Counted from the stretch's first letter, positions 16,467-26,586 are shown. The stretch: DNA of 64,000 nt from Jeotgalibaca sp. MA1X17-3 (GCF_021513155.1 NZ_CP090983.1:806001-870000); one strand, 5' to 3'. Translations and numbers: made by a program. Notes: generated by a model not told the origin, from the letters alone.

Positions 16467-18014
16467 ATGAGCGATGTAATTTTAGAAATGAAAAACATCA
16501 TAAAAGAATTTCCCGGTGTAAAAGCATTAGACAACGTCAGTTTAACTGTGAAAAAAGGTAGTGTTCATGCTCTGATGGGGGAAAATGGTGCAGGAAAGTC
16601 AACACTAATGAAATGCTTGTTTGGGATTTATCATGAAGATGGCGGGGAAATAATTTTAGATGGTACTAAAGAGGAAATCATGAATTCGAAACAAGCACTT
16701 GAACTTGGCGTTTCCATGATTCATCAAGAACTTCATCCGATTCCATTTCGACCGGTTATGGAAAACATTTGGCTCGGTCGCTTTCCAATGAAATGGATAG
16801 CGGTTGACAGAAGTGCGATGATTCGAAAAACAGAAGAACTATTTAAAGAAATAGGACTAGATATTGATCCAGAAATAGAGGCAGGAAGATTATCAGCCTC
16901 CACTCTGCAGCTCGTCGAAATTGCAAAGGCAGTCAGCTACAACTCAAAAATTATTATTATGGATGAACCAACTTCATCGTTAACTGAAAATGAAACCAAA
17001 CATTTATTTAAAATTATCAAGCAATTACAAGCAAAAGGTGTAGCGATTATTTATATTTCTCATAAAATGGAAGAAATTTTACAAATTTCTGATGAAGTGA
17101 CTATTATGCGAGATGGGCAATACGTAGGAACTTGGGATGCTGAAGACTTAACGACCGACTTAATTATTAAAAGAATGGTTGGACGTGATATGACGAATCG
17201 TTTTCCAGATAAAACCTATACACCTTCTGATAAAACGATTCTTAAAGTTGATAAATTAACTTCTCCAGAGTTCCATTCATTTAAAAATATCAGTTTTGAG
17301 TTAAAAAAGGGTGAGGTTTTAGGAATTGGTGGATTAGTTGGAGCACAACGAACAGAATTGGTAGAAGCTATATTTGGTTTACGTGCTATTCAATCAGGAA
17401 CTATTGAGAAAGATGGGAAATCCTTAGTAATCAAATCTCCTCGAGATGCAATTGCGAATAAGATTGCCTTACTGACAGAAGAAAGAAGAGCAACAGGAAT
17501 TTTTGGGATTTTATCGGTTGTAGATAATACAGTTATTGTTAATCAAAAAGATTATTCTCATTTTGGGATGTTAAATGATCATGAACGTTGGAAAGATGCT
17601 GAACGACTTAATAAAAGTTTACGTACAAAAACTCCAAATATGATGGAATTAATTAAGAATTTATCTGGTGGGAATCAGCAAAAAGTTCTTCTAGCTCGTT
17701 GGTTATTAACAGATCCAGACATTTTGATTCTTGATGAGCCAACTCGTGGAATTGATGTAGGTGCGAAATATGAGATTTATACAATTATTCAAAAATTAGC
17801 AGAAGAAGGAAAATCAATTATTATGATCTCTTCAGAAATGCCTGAACTATTAGGAATGTCCGACAGAGTGATGGTTATGGCTACTGGACGCATAACGGGC
17901 GTTTTAAATGCTGTAGATGCTGACTCAGTTTCAGTAATGAATTACGCAACACGTTTTATTGAAGAAGCAGAAGATCAAATTGATGAGAGTATTAATGAAA
18001 GTGAGGTTTTTTAG
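16467..18014 (+). CDS. mglA: galactose/methylgalactoside-type ABC transporter ATPase
   Basis: A 515-aa duplicated ABC ATPase of the sugar (CUT2) family. The N-terminal domain has Walker A GENGAGKST (38-46) and Walker B IIIMDEPTSSLT; the C-terminal domain has LSGGNQQKVLLARWL and ILDEPTRGIDVGAKYEIY. The second half's Walker A is degenerate (GGLVGAQRTEL), which is usual for CUT2 ATPases. GAAAGGGA precedes ATG 16467. The MglA name rests on adjacent mglB and the permease. Confidence 0.92.
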   Translation: MSDVILEMKNIIKEFPGVKALDNVSLTVKKGSVHALMGENGAGKSTLMKCLFGIYHEDGGEIILDGTKEEIMNSKQALELGVSMIHQELHPIPFRPVMENIWLGRFPMKWIAVDRSAMIRKTEELFKEIGLDIDPEIEAGRLSASTLQLVEIAKAVSYNSKIIIMDEPTSSLTENETKHLFKIIKQLQAKGVAIIYISHKMEEILQISDEVTIMRDGQYVGTWDAEDLTTDLIIKRMVGRDMTNRFPDKTYTPSDKTILKVDKLTSPEFHSFKNISFELKKGEVLGIGGLVGAQRTELVEAIFGLRAIQSGTIEKDGKSLVIKSPRDAIANKIALLTEERRATGIFGILSVVDNTVIVNQKDYSHFGMLNDHERWKDAERLNKSLRTKTPNMMELIKNLSGGNQQKVLLARWLLTDPDILILDEPTRGIDVGAKYEIYTIIQKLAEEGKSIIMISSEMPELLGMSDRVMVMATGRITGVLNAVDADSVSVMNYATRFIEEAEDQIDESINESEVF

Positions 18015-18021
18015 ATGGAAG

Positions 18022-19243
18022 ATGTTGGATACACAATTCCCAGAAAAAATTCGGACTCGGTTTTATTTCAGTTGGTTTAATTATTACCATAACAGCATAC
18101 GTATTGTGGTGGACGTTAAATCCTGCGGTTTTTTATGATCTAGCTTTATATATAGGAATTGTAGGAGTAGGAGCTCTTTTTTATGGAATAAACCAGATTT
18201 TTGCTCGTAGGAACAAAGGAGAAGATGTAGAGCTTTCAAAAAAAACCGCAAATAATTTCTTATTGAATAATGCGATTATTTTAGCGCTATTAGCACTCGT
18301 AATTGTGATAATGATTATTCAACCACGTTTTATGCAATTAAATGTATTATTAGACATCTTAACGATGTCATCTACACGAATGATTGTAGCACTAGGGATT
18401 AGTTTTACATTGTTAATCGCTGGAACGGATTTGTCTGCTGGACGTATGGTGGGATTGGCAGCTGTTGTCTCTACATCGATGTTACAAAATCCAGATTACT
18501 CCAATCGGTTTTTTCCAGACCTACCTTTGATGCCTATCATCTTACCAATCTTTATAGCAATCATTGCAACTTCAGTTTTTGGATTATTAAACGGATTTTT
18601 AGTAGCTCGTTTCGAAATGCATCCCTTTATTGCTACCTTAGCTGTTCAAGTTATGGTGTATGGTGTTGCTTCCCTTTATTTCGACTTACCACCTAATAGA
18701 TCTCAACCTATCGGAGGAATTCGACCAGACTTTGTAGTATTAGGTCAAAAGAAAGTGTTAATAATTGGAAATTTCCCAGGTATATCAGTTTTAGTACCGA
18801 TTGCCATTCTATTTATTATTCTTATCTGGTTTATCTTAAATAAAACAGTTTTTGGTAAAAATGTTTATGCAATCGGTGGAAACCGTGATGCAGCAATAGT
18901 CTCAGGAGTAAATGTATTTGGTACAATCATGGGAATATTTGTTTTAGCAAGTATCATGTATGGTGTAGCAGGTGTGTTAGAAGCCGCTCGTACGGCCGGA
19001 GCTACTAACAATTACGGAAATGGATACGAACTGGATGCCATCGCAGCCTGTGTAGTAGGAGGCGTTTCTTTAAATGGTGGTGTTGGGAAAGTTAGTGGAA
19101 TTGTTAGTGGAGTATTAATTTTTACCGTTATTCAATATGGATTACAATTTATCGCAATAAGTCCGATGTGGCAACAGGTTATTAAAGGACTCATTATTGC
19201 AATTGCGGTTGCAATTGACTTAATGAAGTATCGTAAAAAATAA
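18022..19243 (+). CDS. mglC: galactose-type ABC transporter permease, apparent N-terminal frameshift
   Basis: A CUT2-family permease with about nine to ten membrane helices and the signature region AIGGNRDAAIVSGVNVFGT. The long frame is open from before 18104, but its natural N-terminus is in another frame. ATG 18022 encodes MLDTQFPEK, then an A6 run (18044-18049); removing one A joins it to FGLGFISVGLIITI and the rest. The start is only a few bases after the mglA stop. I treat the gene as intact with a probable one-base error, though a real frameshift cannot be excluded. Confidence 0.82.
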
Positions 19244-19253
19244 AAATAGTTTA

Positions 19254-19291
19254 AAAAAGGAGTTACGACAAAAAGTCGTAACTCCTTTTTT
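19254..19291. terminator. bidirectional terminator between mglC and the HAD gene
   Basis: A 16-bp perfect stem (19254-19269 with 19275-19290) with an A5 loop, flanked by A and T runs so it can work on both strands. Confidence 0.9.
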
Positions 19292-20181
19292 CATAGCAAT
19301 CCTTCTACTTCCATTTTTGTAAGCATATGGAAGATCCCTTCCTCATCATTATTTTTAGTGTGATAATTCGCATGGTTTTTGGCAAGAGGTAATGAATTTT
19401 CCATAGCAACTGAATATTTTTTACCTTTAAACATAGAAATATCATTTTCACTATCACCGAAAACGATAATCTCATCTTCTTTTATTCCTTGCTCTTTCAT
19501 AATTAAATTCAAAGCATTGCCTTTTGTAATTCCCTTGCTTGTTATTTCTAACTTACGTTCATCTGAAAAAACATATTCATATTGGTCATGAAAAGGGTGG
19601 TTCAATAAAATATCACGGACAAAAGTCATATAGCTTGGTTCTTGAACAATAGACATCTTATTGCAAAAATCTGGAGTTTCTTCTAAAGTTCGTACCATAT
19701 ATTGATTGGGATAACCGTCTCGTGTATCGCAAAGCCATCCGTACATTCCACCGGTCCATGGATAATCTTCCGGTAGTTTCATTTCACCACGGATATTACG
19801 TTTTAATCTAAAAATTGAATCTGGTAAATATGTATAAATAGTGTCGTCTTGGCTATATTGAAGTTCAACATTAAAGAGTGAGAAGAATTGATTGAGTTCA
19901 TTTATTTTATCGCGTTCTAATAAACCAATACGTGTTCGTTCCTTTTTGGATACGTGGTAAAGGGATGTTCCATTTACATCGATTAAGATTCCGTCATGTT
20001 GATCCATCTGGAGTTTTAGTGCATCAGGTAATAAGCGAATATAACTTCGACCACTCGCTAAAATCAACTGAATTCCTTTTTCTTGTAGTTCAATTAATTT
20101 CTGTAAAGTTTTTGGCATAATTTGATGATCAGCCGCCAGTAAAGTTCCATCCATATCACAAACGATTACTTTTATAGTCAA
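19291..20181 (-). CDS. HAD-superfamily (Cof-type) sugar phosphatase
   Basis: A 296-aa cytoplasmic hydrolase. Motif I is VIVCDMDGTLL with nucleophile and acid Asp residues, motif II is LILASGRS, motif III includes the Lys in KGITKGNAL, and motif IV is IIVFGDSENDISMF. The cap in between fits class IIB (Cof) phosphatases. The start is taken as TTG 20181, because GGAGGG lies 7 nt upstream and the following TIKVIVCDMDG is where such proteins begin. Only 4 nt separate it from the rpiR-family gene, so they form one operon. Substrate unknown, probably a phosphorylated intermediate of the divergent pathway. Confidence 0.85.
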   Translation of the reverse strand: MTIKVIVCDMDGTLLAADHQIMPKTLQKLIELQEKGIQLILASGRSYIRLLPDALKLQMDQHDGILIDVNGTSLYHVSKKERTRIGLLERDKINELNQFFSLFNVELQYSQDDTIYTYLPDSIFRLKRNIRGEMKLPEDYPWTGGMYGWLCDTRDGYPNQYMVRTLEETPDFCNKMSIVQEPSYMTFVRDILLNHPFHDQYEYVFSDERKLEITSKGITKGNALNLIMKEQGIKEDEIIVFGDSENDISMFKGKKYSVAMENSLPLAKNHANYHTKNNDEEGIFHMLTKMEVEGLL

Positions 20182-20185
20182 ACGA

Positions 20186-21055
20186 TTACCCTCCTGTTTT
20201 TGTAATAGATAGTGCATCCCGAATATGTTCCAGTGAATTTTTATTTTGTTCTTCGTTATGATACATCGTATTTACGTATAAAATATCAATAATGGTTAAA
20301 TATAAAATGCGAGAGGTAAGGGTCTCAGAACGAAAAGCAGATTCTTCTGAATAAACTACGAAAGATACATCTGCAAGACTGACAATTTCCGATGAAGGAT
20401 TACCAGTTAAAAAAATAATTTTAACATCATGTGCTTTTAAAATTTTGGCAATTTCTATCGTTTCAATTGTTTCGCCTGAGTGTGAAAATAAAAACACACA
20501 GTCTTCTTTCCCCAATTTAGTCGCATAACTCAATTGCATATGATAATCCATTATATAATTACACTGAAATGTAGACCTCATAAATTTGTGGTATCCATCT
20601 AAGGCGATGACAGATGAGGCACCTTGTCCAAAGAAATGAAGAAATCTGGCTGGATAGATAAGTTCAAGAGCTTTGTTTAATAATGTTTCATCTAATGACT
20701 GAATCATATTCTCTAATAATTCTTTACTAGAATGAACCACTTTTTGTGCGATTACATAGGAAGAATCATTTTTAGTGATATCAGAGAAGACGGTCAAGTC
20801 ATGTCGACGATCATCTTTTTGATTATAATTAGAAGCGACAGAAATTTTAAAACTTTGAAATCCGTCAAAGCCAATTTTTTTAACAAATTTAAAAATAGTA
20901 GCTTCAGAAAACCCAATATCCTGAGAAAGGGTACTTAATGTTTTATTTGCTACTTCAATTCCAAGTTTGACAAAATGTTTTGCAATAATCTTTTCTGTAT
21001 CACTAAAAGCTTTCATACGTGGATTTAAGAGCGTTTTCATGTAATTAGTAGACAT
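20186..21055 (-). CDS. RpiR/MurR-family transcriptional regulator
   Basis: A 289-aa regulator with an N-terminal HTH_6 domain (about 1-77; LSTLSQDIGFSEATIFKFVKKIGFDGF) and a C-terminal SIS sugar-phosphate-binding domain (about 120-260; FFGQGASSVIA, FLFSHSGETIETIEIAKI). The family binds phosphosugars and controls adjacent catabolic operons. It is divergent from the 6-phosphogluconate dehydrogenase-like operon, and two AT-rich palindromes lie in the 131-nt gap. AAGGAGG precedes ATG 21055. Confidence 0.9.
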   Translation of the reverse strand: MSTNYMKTLLNPRMKAFSDTEKIIAKHFVKLGIEVANKTLSTLSQDIGFSEATIFKFVKKIGFDGFQSFKISVASNYNQKDDRRHDLTVFSDITKNDSSYVIAQKVVHSSKELLENMIQSLDETLLNKALELIYPARFLHFFGQGASSVIALDGYHKFMRSTFQCNYIMDYHMQLSYATKLGKEDCVFLFSHSGETIETIEIAKILKAHDVKIIFLTGNPSSEIVSLADVSFVVYSEESAFRSETLTSRILYLTIIDILYVNTMYHNEEQNKNSLEHIRDALSITKTGG

Positions 21056-21098
21056 AGGCGAACCTCCTTATAAGAACAGTATACTATAAAAAGAACTG

Positions 21099-21118
21099 AA
21101 TAAAAAATATTTTTTATT
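21099..21118. promoter_or_regulatory. perfect 20-nt AT palindrome, candidate RpiR operator
   Basis: AATAAAAAAT followed by its exact reverse complement, centred between 21108 and 21109, in the divergent intergenic region. It is near the expected minus-strand promoter of the rpiR-family gene. All-A/T composition means chance occurrence is possible. Confidence 0.45.
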
Positions 21119-21125
21119 GGTAGCC

Positions 21126-21153
21126 TTTACAAAAAGTATTTTTTTGTTAAAAT
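21126..21153 (+). promoter_or_regulatory. promoter of the catabolic operon with overlapping imperfect palindrome
   Basis: -35 TTTACA (21126-21131), a 16-nt spacer, and -10 TAAAAT (21148-21153). An imperfect palindrome (21129-21147, 7 of 9 arm positions) fills the spacer, a position where a repressor would block the promoter. Confidence 0.5.
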
Positions 21154-21186
21154 AGAGTTAAGAAGTTCCTAAAGGAGGAATAAAGA

Positions 21187-22083
21187 TTGAAATTAGCAAT
21201 GATTGGCCTAGGGAAAATGGGATTAAATCTTTCATTGAATTTGAAAGATCACGAAGTTGATGTTGTTGGCTTTGATGTCTCTGAAGAAGCCCGTATGAAT
21301 GCGAATAGAAAAGGAATGCAGACGGAAGATTCATTAGAAAAGCTACTACGTGTATTCGATAAACAGAAAGTGGTTATGTTAAGTACTCCGGCAGGCGAAA
21401 TAACAAACACATTAGTAAAAGAGCTTTGTGAAAAATTAAATCCAGGAGATATCTTAATAGATAGTGGAAATTCTTACTTTAAAGATAGCCTGGAAAATTA
21501 TGAAAGAGCAAAGAAAAAAGAAATTGGTTTCTTAGATTGTGGAACCTCTGGAGGAATGGACGGAGCTCGCAATGGTGCCTGTCTCATGATTGGAGGAGAT
21601 AAAGAAATATTTCAACAAGTAGAGGGGGTATTTGAAAAACTTGGTTGTGAAAAAGGATATTTGTACACAGGACGTGCTGGCAGCGGTCATTATTTGAAAA
21701 TGGTTCATAATGGGATTGAGTATGGAATGATGCAGGCGATTGGAGAGGGTTTCGATATTTTACAAGCTAGTGATTTCGAATTTGATTTTGAAGAAGTAGC
21801 TTCTATCTGGAATCATGGATCGGTAATTCGTTCTTGGCTAATGGAATTGGCAGAAGAAAGTTTTGTGAAAGATCCTAAACTCGATAATATCAAGGGTGTT
21901 GTGGATGCAAGTGGAGAAGGGAAATGGACCATTGAAGAAGCACTTCGTTTGAATATTCCAGTACCTGCAATTGCAAGCGCTTTATTCGCAAGGAATACGA
22001 CAAAAATTGATGATAGTTTCTCAGCAAAAGTGGTAGCAACGATGCGGCATGGTTTTGGTGGACATGATGTTAGTGAGAAGTAA
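21187..22083 (+). CDS. decarboxylating 6-phosphogluconate dehydrogenase-like protein (short YqeC/GntZ type)
   Basis: A 298-aa NAD(P)-dependent oxidoreductase. The Rossmann motif is MIGLGKMGLNLSLNL. Family signatures are IDSGNSYFKDS, LDCGTSGGMDGARNG and KMVHNGIEYGMMQAIGEG, with the catalytic Lys and Asn in the last. The length fits the short, dimeric YqeC-like group rather than the 470-aa pentose-phosphate enzyme. Its start is TTG 21187 behind AAAGGAGG. It heads the operon with a hydroxyacid dehydrogenase and PTS genes, so it probably oxidises a 6-phospho-sugar acid. Confidence 0.87.
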   Translation: MKLAMIGLGKMGLNLSLNLKDHEVDVVGFDVSEEARMNANRKGMQTEDSLEKLLRVFDKQKVVMLSTPAGEITNTLVKELCEKLNPGDILIDSGNSYFKDSLENYERAKKKEIGFLDCGTSGGMDGARNGACLMIGGDKEIFQQVEGVFEKLGCEKGYLYTGRAGSGHYLKMVHNGIEYGMMQAIGEGFDILQASDFEFDFEEVASIWNHGSVIRSWLMELAEESFVKDPKLDNIKGVVDASGEGKWTIEEALRLNIPVPAIASALFARNTTKIDDSFSAKVVATMRHGFGGHDVSEK

Positions 22084-22094
22084 GGAGTAAAAAT

Positions 22095-23096
22095 ATGAAT
22101 AAAACGAATAAGATTGCAATCGTAAATTCTAGTAGCTTTGGAAGAATCTTCCCAGAACATATGGAACGATTACTCCGAGTAGGTGAAGTGGATCGCTTTA
22201 CATTTGATAGTAAAATAGATGGAAAAACGTTAGCTGAAAAATTACACGGCTACAATATGATTGTTGCAAGTGTAACACCATTCTTTACGGAAGAATTCTT
22301 TAAACATAAAGATGAGCTGAAAATAATCAGTCGTCATGGGATTGGGTTTAATAATATCGATTTAGAAGCAGCCAAAAAACATCAGACCATTGTTAGTATT
22401 GTTCCACCTTTAGTAGAACGTGATGCAGTTGCCGATAATAACATTACGAATTTATTGACGGTGATGCGTCGTACAGATGAGGCTGCTAAAAAAGTCAAAG
22501 AAGATGGCTGGGAAGAACGTGCAACTTTTATTGGTCGTGGATTGAGTGGGAAAACGGCAGGTGTGATTGGGGTCGGAAATATTGGGAGTCGAGTTTCAGA
22601 AATTCTTCGTTATGGATTTCGTTGTGACGTTCTAGGTTATGACCCTTATAAAACAAAATTAGAATTAGATGTATTTGGAGCTAAAAAAGTTGATTTGGAT
22701 GAGTTACTGGAAAAATCAGATGTAATTTGTTTATGTGCCAGCCTCAACGAAGACAACTACCACATGATTTCTAAAGAACAATTCCTTAAAATGAAGGATC
22801 ATGTATATGTATCTAATACAGCTCGCGGAGCTCTAATTGATGAAGAAGCGATGGTTCAATCCTTAGCATCAGGTAAAGTTGCAGGGTTTGCAACAGATGT
22901 ATTAGAAGTAGAACCTGGACGTTCCAATCATCCTTATCTTTCATTTGAGAATGTGATTATGACTCCACATACCTCTGCTTACACAATGGAATGTCTAGAG
23001 GGAATGGGAGAAAAATGTGTGACAGATTGCGAAGAAATTGTAAAAGGGACACTACCAAGGAATGCAGTTCAATCTACTAGCCACTTTATCAAATAG
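22095..23096 (+). CDS. D-isomer-specific 2-hydroxyacid dehydrogenase
   Basis: A 333-aa NAD-dependent enzyme. The active-site triad residues are visible: Arg in GALIDEE-preceding TARGAL, Glu in VEPGRSNHP and His in MTPHTSAYT. NAD-binding motif GVIGVGNIGSRVSEIL is central, and SRHGIGFNNID marks the substrate domain. It interconverts a 2-oxo acid and D-2-hydroxy acid. AAGGAG lies before ATG 22095, 11 nt after the preceding stop. The operon context points to a 2-keto sugar acid as substrate, but this is inference. Confidence 0.87.
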   Translation: MNKTNKIAIVNSSSFGRIFPEHMERLLRVGEVDRFTFDSKIDGKTLAEKLHGYNMIVASVTPFFTEEFFKHKDELKIISRHGIGFNNIDLEAAKKHQTIVSIVPPLVERDAVADNNITNLLTVMRRTDEAAKKVKEDGWEERATFIGRGLSGKTAGVIGVGNIGSRVSEILRYGFRCDVLGYDPYKTKLELDVFGAKKVDLDELLEKSDVICLCASLNEDNYHMISKEQFLKMKDHVYVSNTARGALIDEEAMVQSLASGKVAGFATDVLEVEPGRSNHPYLSFENVIMTPHTSAYTMECLEGMGEKCVTDCEEIVKGTLPRNAVQSTSHFIK

Positions 23097-23110
23097 GGGG
23101 GATAACCACG

Positions 23111-24207
23111 ATGGAAGGGTTAAATGTAAAAGTTGGACCACAATTTTATCGCTACAGCAAGGATGCGATTTTACTTATTCCGGATATTCTTCATGAATAC
23201 CATGCCAAAAGAATTTTGGTTGTCCACGGCACAGTTTCTTGGAAAAAAGCAAAGCCATTTTTAGATAAAGCATTGAAAAAAGAATGGGAGATGGTCTATG
23301 AACCGTACAATGGTGAATGTAGCTATAACGAGGGAAATCGAATAGCGGAAGTTATTAGAGTAAATCAAATTGATTTTGTCATTGGAGTAGGTGGTGGGAA
23401 ATTAGCAGATTTAGTATTGTATGCTTGTCACTTAGCGAATGTTCAATTCGGTATGGTACCCACACTTGCAAGTAATTGTGCTCCTTGGACCCCTTTATCG
23501 GTTATGTATAAAGATAATGGTTTAGCAGAGGGAAAGACGGAACATGTAAATCGTCAGGCTGCATTTTTAATAACAGATCCAGCCTTAGTCATTGATGCAC
23601 CGATTCAATATTTTGTAGCTGGAATTGCTGATACACTAGCAAAATGGTATGAATCAGATTTAATCTTAGAGCAAGAATTTTTTTAAAAGAACCTTTTCTA
23701 CAAATGGCTAGGTTTGCAGCTCGTATGTGTAAAGATACGATTTTAAATGAATCAACCAAGGCAATTGAAGATATGAAGGCAGGAGTTATTTCTGATGAGT
23801 TCGTGCATGTTTCTGAAATTATTATTGCAATTGCCGGTTTAGTAGGTGGATTAGGTGACAAATTTGCTCGTAATACAGCAGCGCATTCCATGCATGATGC
23901 TATTTCTGCCTATTTACCAGAAGTTCACACGTATTTACATGGTGAAAAGGTTGCCTATGGAATTCTTTATCAGCTTGCATTAGAAGAGAAGTGGTCGATC
24001 ATAGATGAATTACTTCCTTTTTATGAAAAGTTAAATCTACCTAAGTCATTAACAGAAATGGGCGTTTATCCCATGTCAGAAAGTACGATGAAAGATATTG
24101 TTCGATTAATTAATGGGAAGTCAAAAGTTCATTTACTTCCTTTAGAAATAAATGAAGAGACACTCACACAAGCACTAATTCGATTAGAAAATTATATTAA
24201 TAAATGA
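23111..24207 (+). pseudogene. GldA-like iron-containing alcohol dehydrogenase, copy 1, frameshifted
   Basis: Polyol dehydrogenase of the GldA family. The first part (191 residues) has the NAD motif GVGGGKLAD and metal ligand Asp in AGIADTLAKWYES; the second part has the ligand histidines in AAHSMHDAIS and LHGEKVAYG. The frames are split at a T7 run (23677-23683). One more T gives EQEFFLKEPFLQM, which aligns without gaps to EQEKFQQEPFLQM of the intact copy at 29-30 kb. So the gene is full length apart from a one-base deletion, real or sequencing. GGGGGA precedes ATG 23111. It sits between the hydroxyacid dehydrogenase and PTS genes. Confidence 0.85.
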
Positions 24208-24221
24208 GGAGACTGTAGATT

Positions 24222-25049
24222 ATGGAAACTTTATCAGTATGGCAAAGTCTAATTATTGCCCTCTGGGTAGCGGCAGTAATGTCCCGAGCATTTTTAGGAG
24301 GAGCAACACTAACCCTTCGTTTTTCACCATTGATGACCGGTTTAGTAGTAGGGGTTGTAATGGGAGATGTAGCAGGCGCAATGATTGTTACTGCAGCCAT
24401 TCAATTGATTTATATGGGAGTATTTTCTCCAGGTGGAACGATGCCTTCAGAACCATCCATCGCAGCAGCGATAGCTGTTCCAGTTGCCCTACTAGGTAAC
24501 TTAGCACCAGAAGCAGCGATTGCGATAGCTGTACCAGTAGGATTATTGGGAGCGTATTTGTATCAATTCCGCTTCTTCCTAAATACTTTTATTGGGAAAG
24601 CAACAGACCGAGCCGTTGCAAACCTTGATCATGGTGGAATTACACGTTCCGTTATTATTTATCCAACGATTGCCTCTTTCCTTCTTTTCGTACCACTAGT
24701 ATTTATTGCTTTATATTGGGGAGCACCTGTAATTGCAGATGTCATTGTGGCACTTGAAGGAACGGTATTTATTCATATCCTAGAAGTTGTCGGTGGCGGA
24801 TTGGCTGCAATTGGGATTGCAACTACTATTTTTGTAATTGGACGTAAAGAATATATTGTATTCTTCTTATTGGCATATTTTATGAGTGTCGTTTTGCAAA
24901 GCTTGGGAGTAACGATGGTTACATATGCAATTGTTGGAACATTGATTGCAGCAATATTCGTACTAAGCAAAGGAAGTACACAAACGAGAGCCGCTTCCGC
25001 AAGTTCTTCTTCAATGGATGAATTTGATGAAGATGATGATGATTTCTAA
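24222..25049 (+). CDS. mannose/fructose/sorbose-family PTS component IIC
   Basis: A 275-aa membrane channel component with about seven to eight helices and the family core GVVMGDVAGAMIVTAAIQLIYM then FSPGGTMPSEPSIAAAIA. It works with IID to move the sugar and with IIB/IIA for phosphorylation. GAGGAG precedes ATG 24222. The C-terminus is unusual: a Ser-rich stretch and then a strongly acidic end, DEFDEDDDDF, matched by a similar end on the IIA protein of the same operon. Confidence 0.92.
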   Translation: METLSVWQSLIIALWVAAVMSRAFLGGATLTLRFSPLMTGLVVGVVMGDVAGAMIVTAAIQLIYMGVFSPGGTMPSEPSIAAAIAVPVALLGNLAPEAAIAIAVPVGLLGAYLYQFRFFLNTFIGKATDRAVANLDHGGITRSVIIYPTIASFLLFVPLVFIALYWGAPVIADVIVALEGTVFIHILEVVGGGLAAIGIATTIFVIGRKEYIVFFLLAYFMSVVLQSLGVTMVTYAIVGTLIAAIFVLSKGSTQTRAASASSSSMDEFDEDDDDF

Positions 25050-25076
25050 AATTGCCATAAGAAAGGATATCATAAA

Positions 25077-26009
25077 ATGACTGATACAAGAAAATTTGAA
25101 TCGAATGATAAAAGTACAGATTTGGAAGGGATAGACATGGAAACTAACTCAGAAAGACTTTCGACTTTAGATCCACATAAAGCTCCGGAAGAACTCACAC
25201 AAAAAGATGTCTCAAAAGCTTATCTAAGATGGCACTTTGCAAATGAAATTCCTCACTCTTTTGAACGTTACTTAGCACCATCTTTGTTATATGCAATGAT
25301 GCCCGTGCTTCGTAAACTGTATAAAGATGACGACCTTTTACGAGCAGCCTATGAAAGACAGCTCTTATTCTTTAACACTCAGTTGACATGGGGTGGAGGA
25401 ATTATCACAGGATTAATGTCTTCCATGGAGCAAGATCGTGCAAAACAAGAATACAATCATGAAGAAATAACGATGACCGATGATTTAATGTACAATACGA
25501 AAGCTGGTTTAATGGGAGCGTTAGCTGGAATCGGTGACTCCATTGATTCTGGAACGATTCAGTATATTTTTATCGCGATAGCCATTCCTTGGGCTCAAAA
25601 TGGTAGTGCTTTGGGAGCGTTGTTCCCATTTATCGCATTTGCTTTGTACCAAGTTCTTGTAGGATTATTCTTTGCTCGTCAAGGGTTCTCTACTGGACGA
25701 AGTGCGACAGGAATGATGCAAAGTGCTGGAGTTCAGAATGCAATTGAACTACTATCCATTCTCGGTTTGTTTATGATGGGAATCCTAGCAGGGAACTACG
25801 TTAAAGTATCTTCCTCTTTGGAGTTTTCTATATCTGGGCGGCCCTTCGTTCTCCAAGAAACACTGGATACGATCTTACCAGGTTTGCTACCGTTAGCTGT
25901 TGTTTTAGGAGTTTATTATTATTACACTAAGAAGGGTCTCAAAGTTACTCGAGCTCTACTATGGTTAACACTAATCCTAATTGTACTGGCAGCCATTGGT
26001 ATTTTGTAA
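25077..26009 (+). CDS. mannose/fructose/sorbose-family PTS component IID
   Basis: A 310-aa membrane protein. The N-terminal 40 residues are hydrophilic and acidic, followed by the IID core LTQKDVSKAYLRWHFANEIPHSFER, FNTQLTWGGGIITGLMSSME and MGALAGIGDSIDSGTIQ (each a conserved IID block), and C-terminal helices. The start at ATG 25077 (RBS GAAAGGA) gives a longer N-terminal tail than most IID proteins; ATG 25137 is an alternative without a clear RBS. Partner of IIC upstream. Confidence 0.9.
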   Translation: MTDTRKFESNDKSTDLEGIDMETNSERLSTLDPHKAPEELTQKDVSKAYLRWHFANEIPHSFERYLAPSLLYAMMPVLRKLYKDDDLLRAAYERQLLFFNTQLTWGGGIITGLMSSMEQDRAKQEYNHEEITMTDDLMYNTKAGLMGALAGIGDSIDSGTIQYIFIAIAIPWAQNGSALGALFPFIAFALYQVLVGLFFARQGFSTGRSATGMMQSAGVQNAIELLSILGLFMMGILAGNYVKVSSSLEFSISGRPFVLQETLDTILPGLLPLAVVLGVYYYYTKKGLKVTRALLWLTLILIVLAAIGIL

Positions 26010-26056
26010 TAAGATGAAGATAGAATCAAAATAAAGTAAAAAGGGTGTTGAGGTTA

Positions 26057-26563
26057 ATGGGAGTAGTAAATTTGGCACGTGTAGACGAACGTTTGATTCA
26101 TGGACAAGTAATGGTGACATTATCTAAACGTAATAATGTAAACTCAATTTTTGTTGTGGACGATGTAGTAGCAAAAGATAAATTTATGAAAGATCTTTAT
26201 AAAAGTGCAGGAAGTCGAACCGGCCAAAAAACAATTGTTATGACATTGGATAAATGTAAATATTACTGGGATGAATTTGAGTTTAAGGAGTATAGCGCAA
26301 TCCTTATTGCTAAAACAGTAAGTACCATGTATGAATTAGTGAAGTATGGTGTTCCAATGAAAGAGCTAAATGTAGGTGGAATTGCTCAAAAAAATGCTGA
26401 GAATGATATATTCGTTACTAAATCTGTTTATTTAAATAAAGAAGATGCGTTAAAATTAAAAGAATTAAATGAAGACTATGGTGTGGAAGATATTTATTTC
26501 CAAGCAACTCCTTCTTCAACTAAAACAAGTTTAAAAGATGTGTTAGCTAAGTTTGATTTATAA
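26057..26563 (+). CDS. mannose/fructose/sorbose-family PTS component IIB
   Basis: A 168-aa cytoplasmic phosphotransfer protein. The phosphorylated histidine is H15 in LARVDERLIHGQVM; FVVDDVVAKDKFMKDLYKSA follows in two conserved blocks. ATG 26057 is chosen as start because it gives the standard IIB N-terminus; a GTG 12 nt upstream is also in frame. It accepts phosphate from IIA and gives it to the incoming sugar. Confidence 0.9.
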   Translation: MGVVNLARVDERLIHGQVMVTLSKRNNVNSIFVVDDVVAKDKFMKDLYKSAGSRTGQKTIVMTLDKCKYYWDEFEFKEYSAILIAKTVSTMYELVKYGVPMKELNVGGIAQKNAENDIFVTKSVYLNKEDALKLKELNEDYGVEDIYFQATPSSTKTSLKDVLAKFDL

Positions 26564-26586
26564 TAGTGAGGTAGGGATGATAGCAA

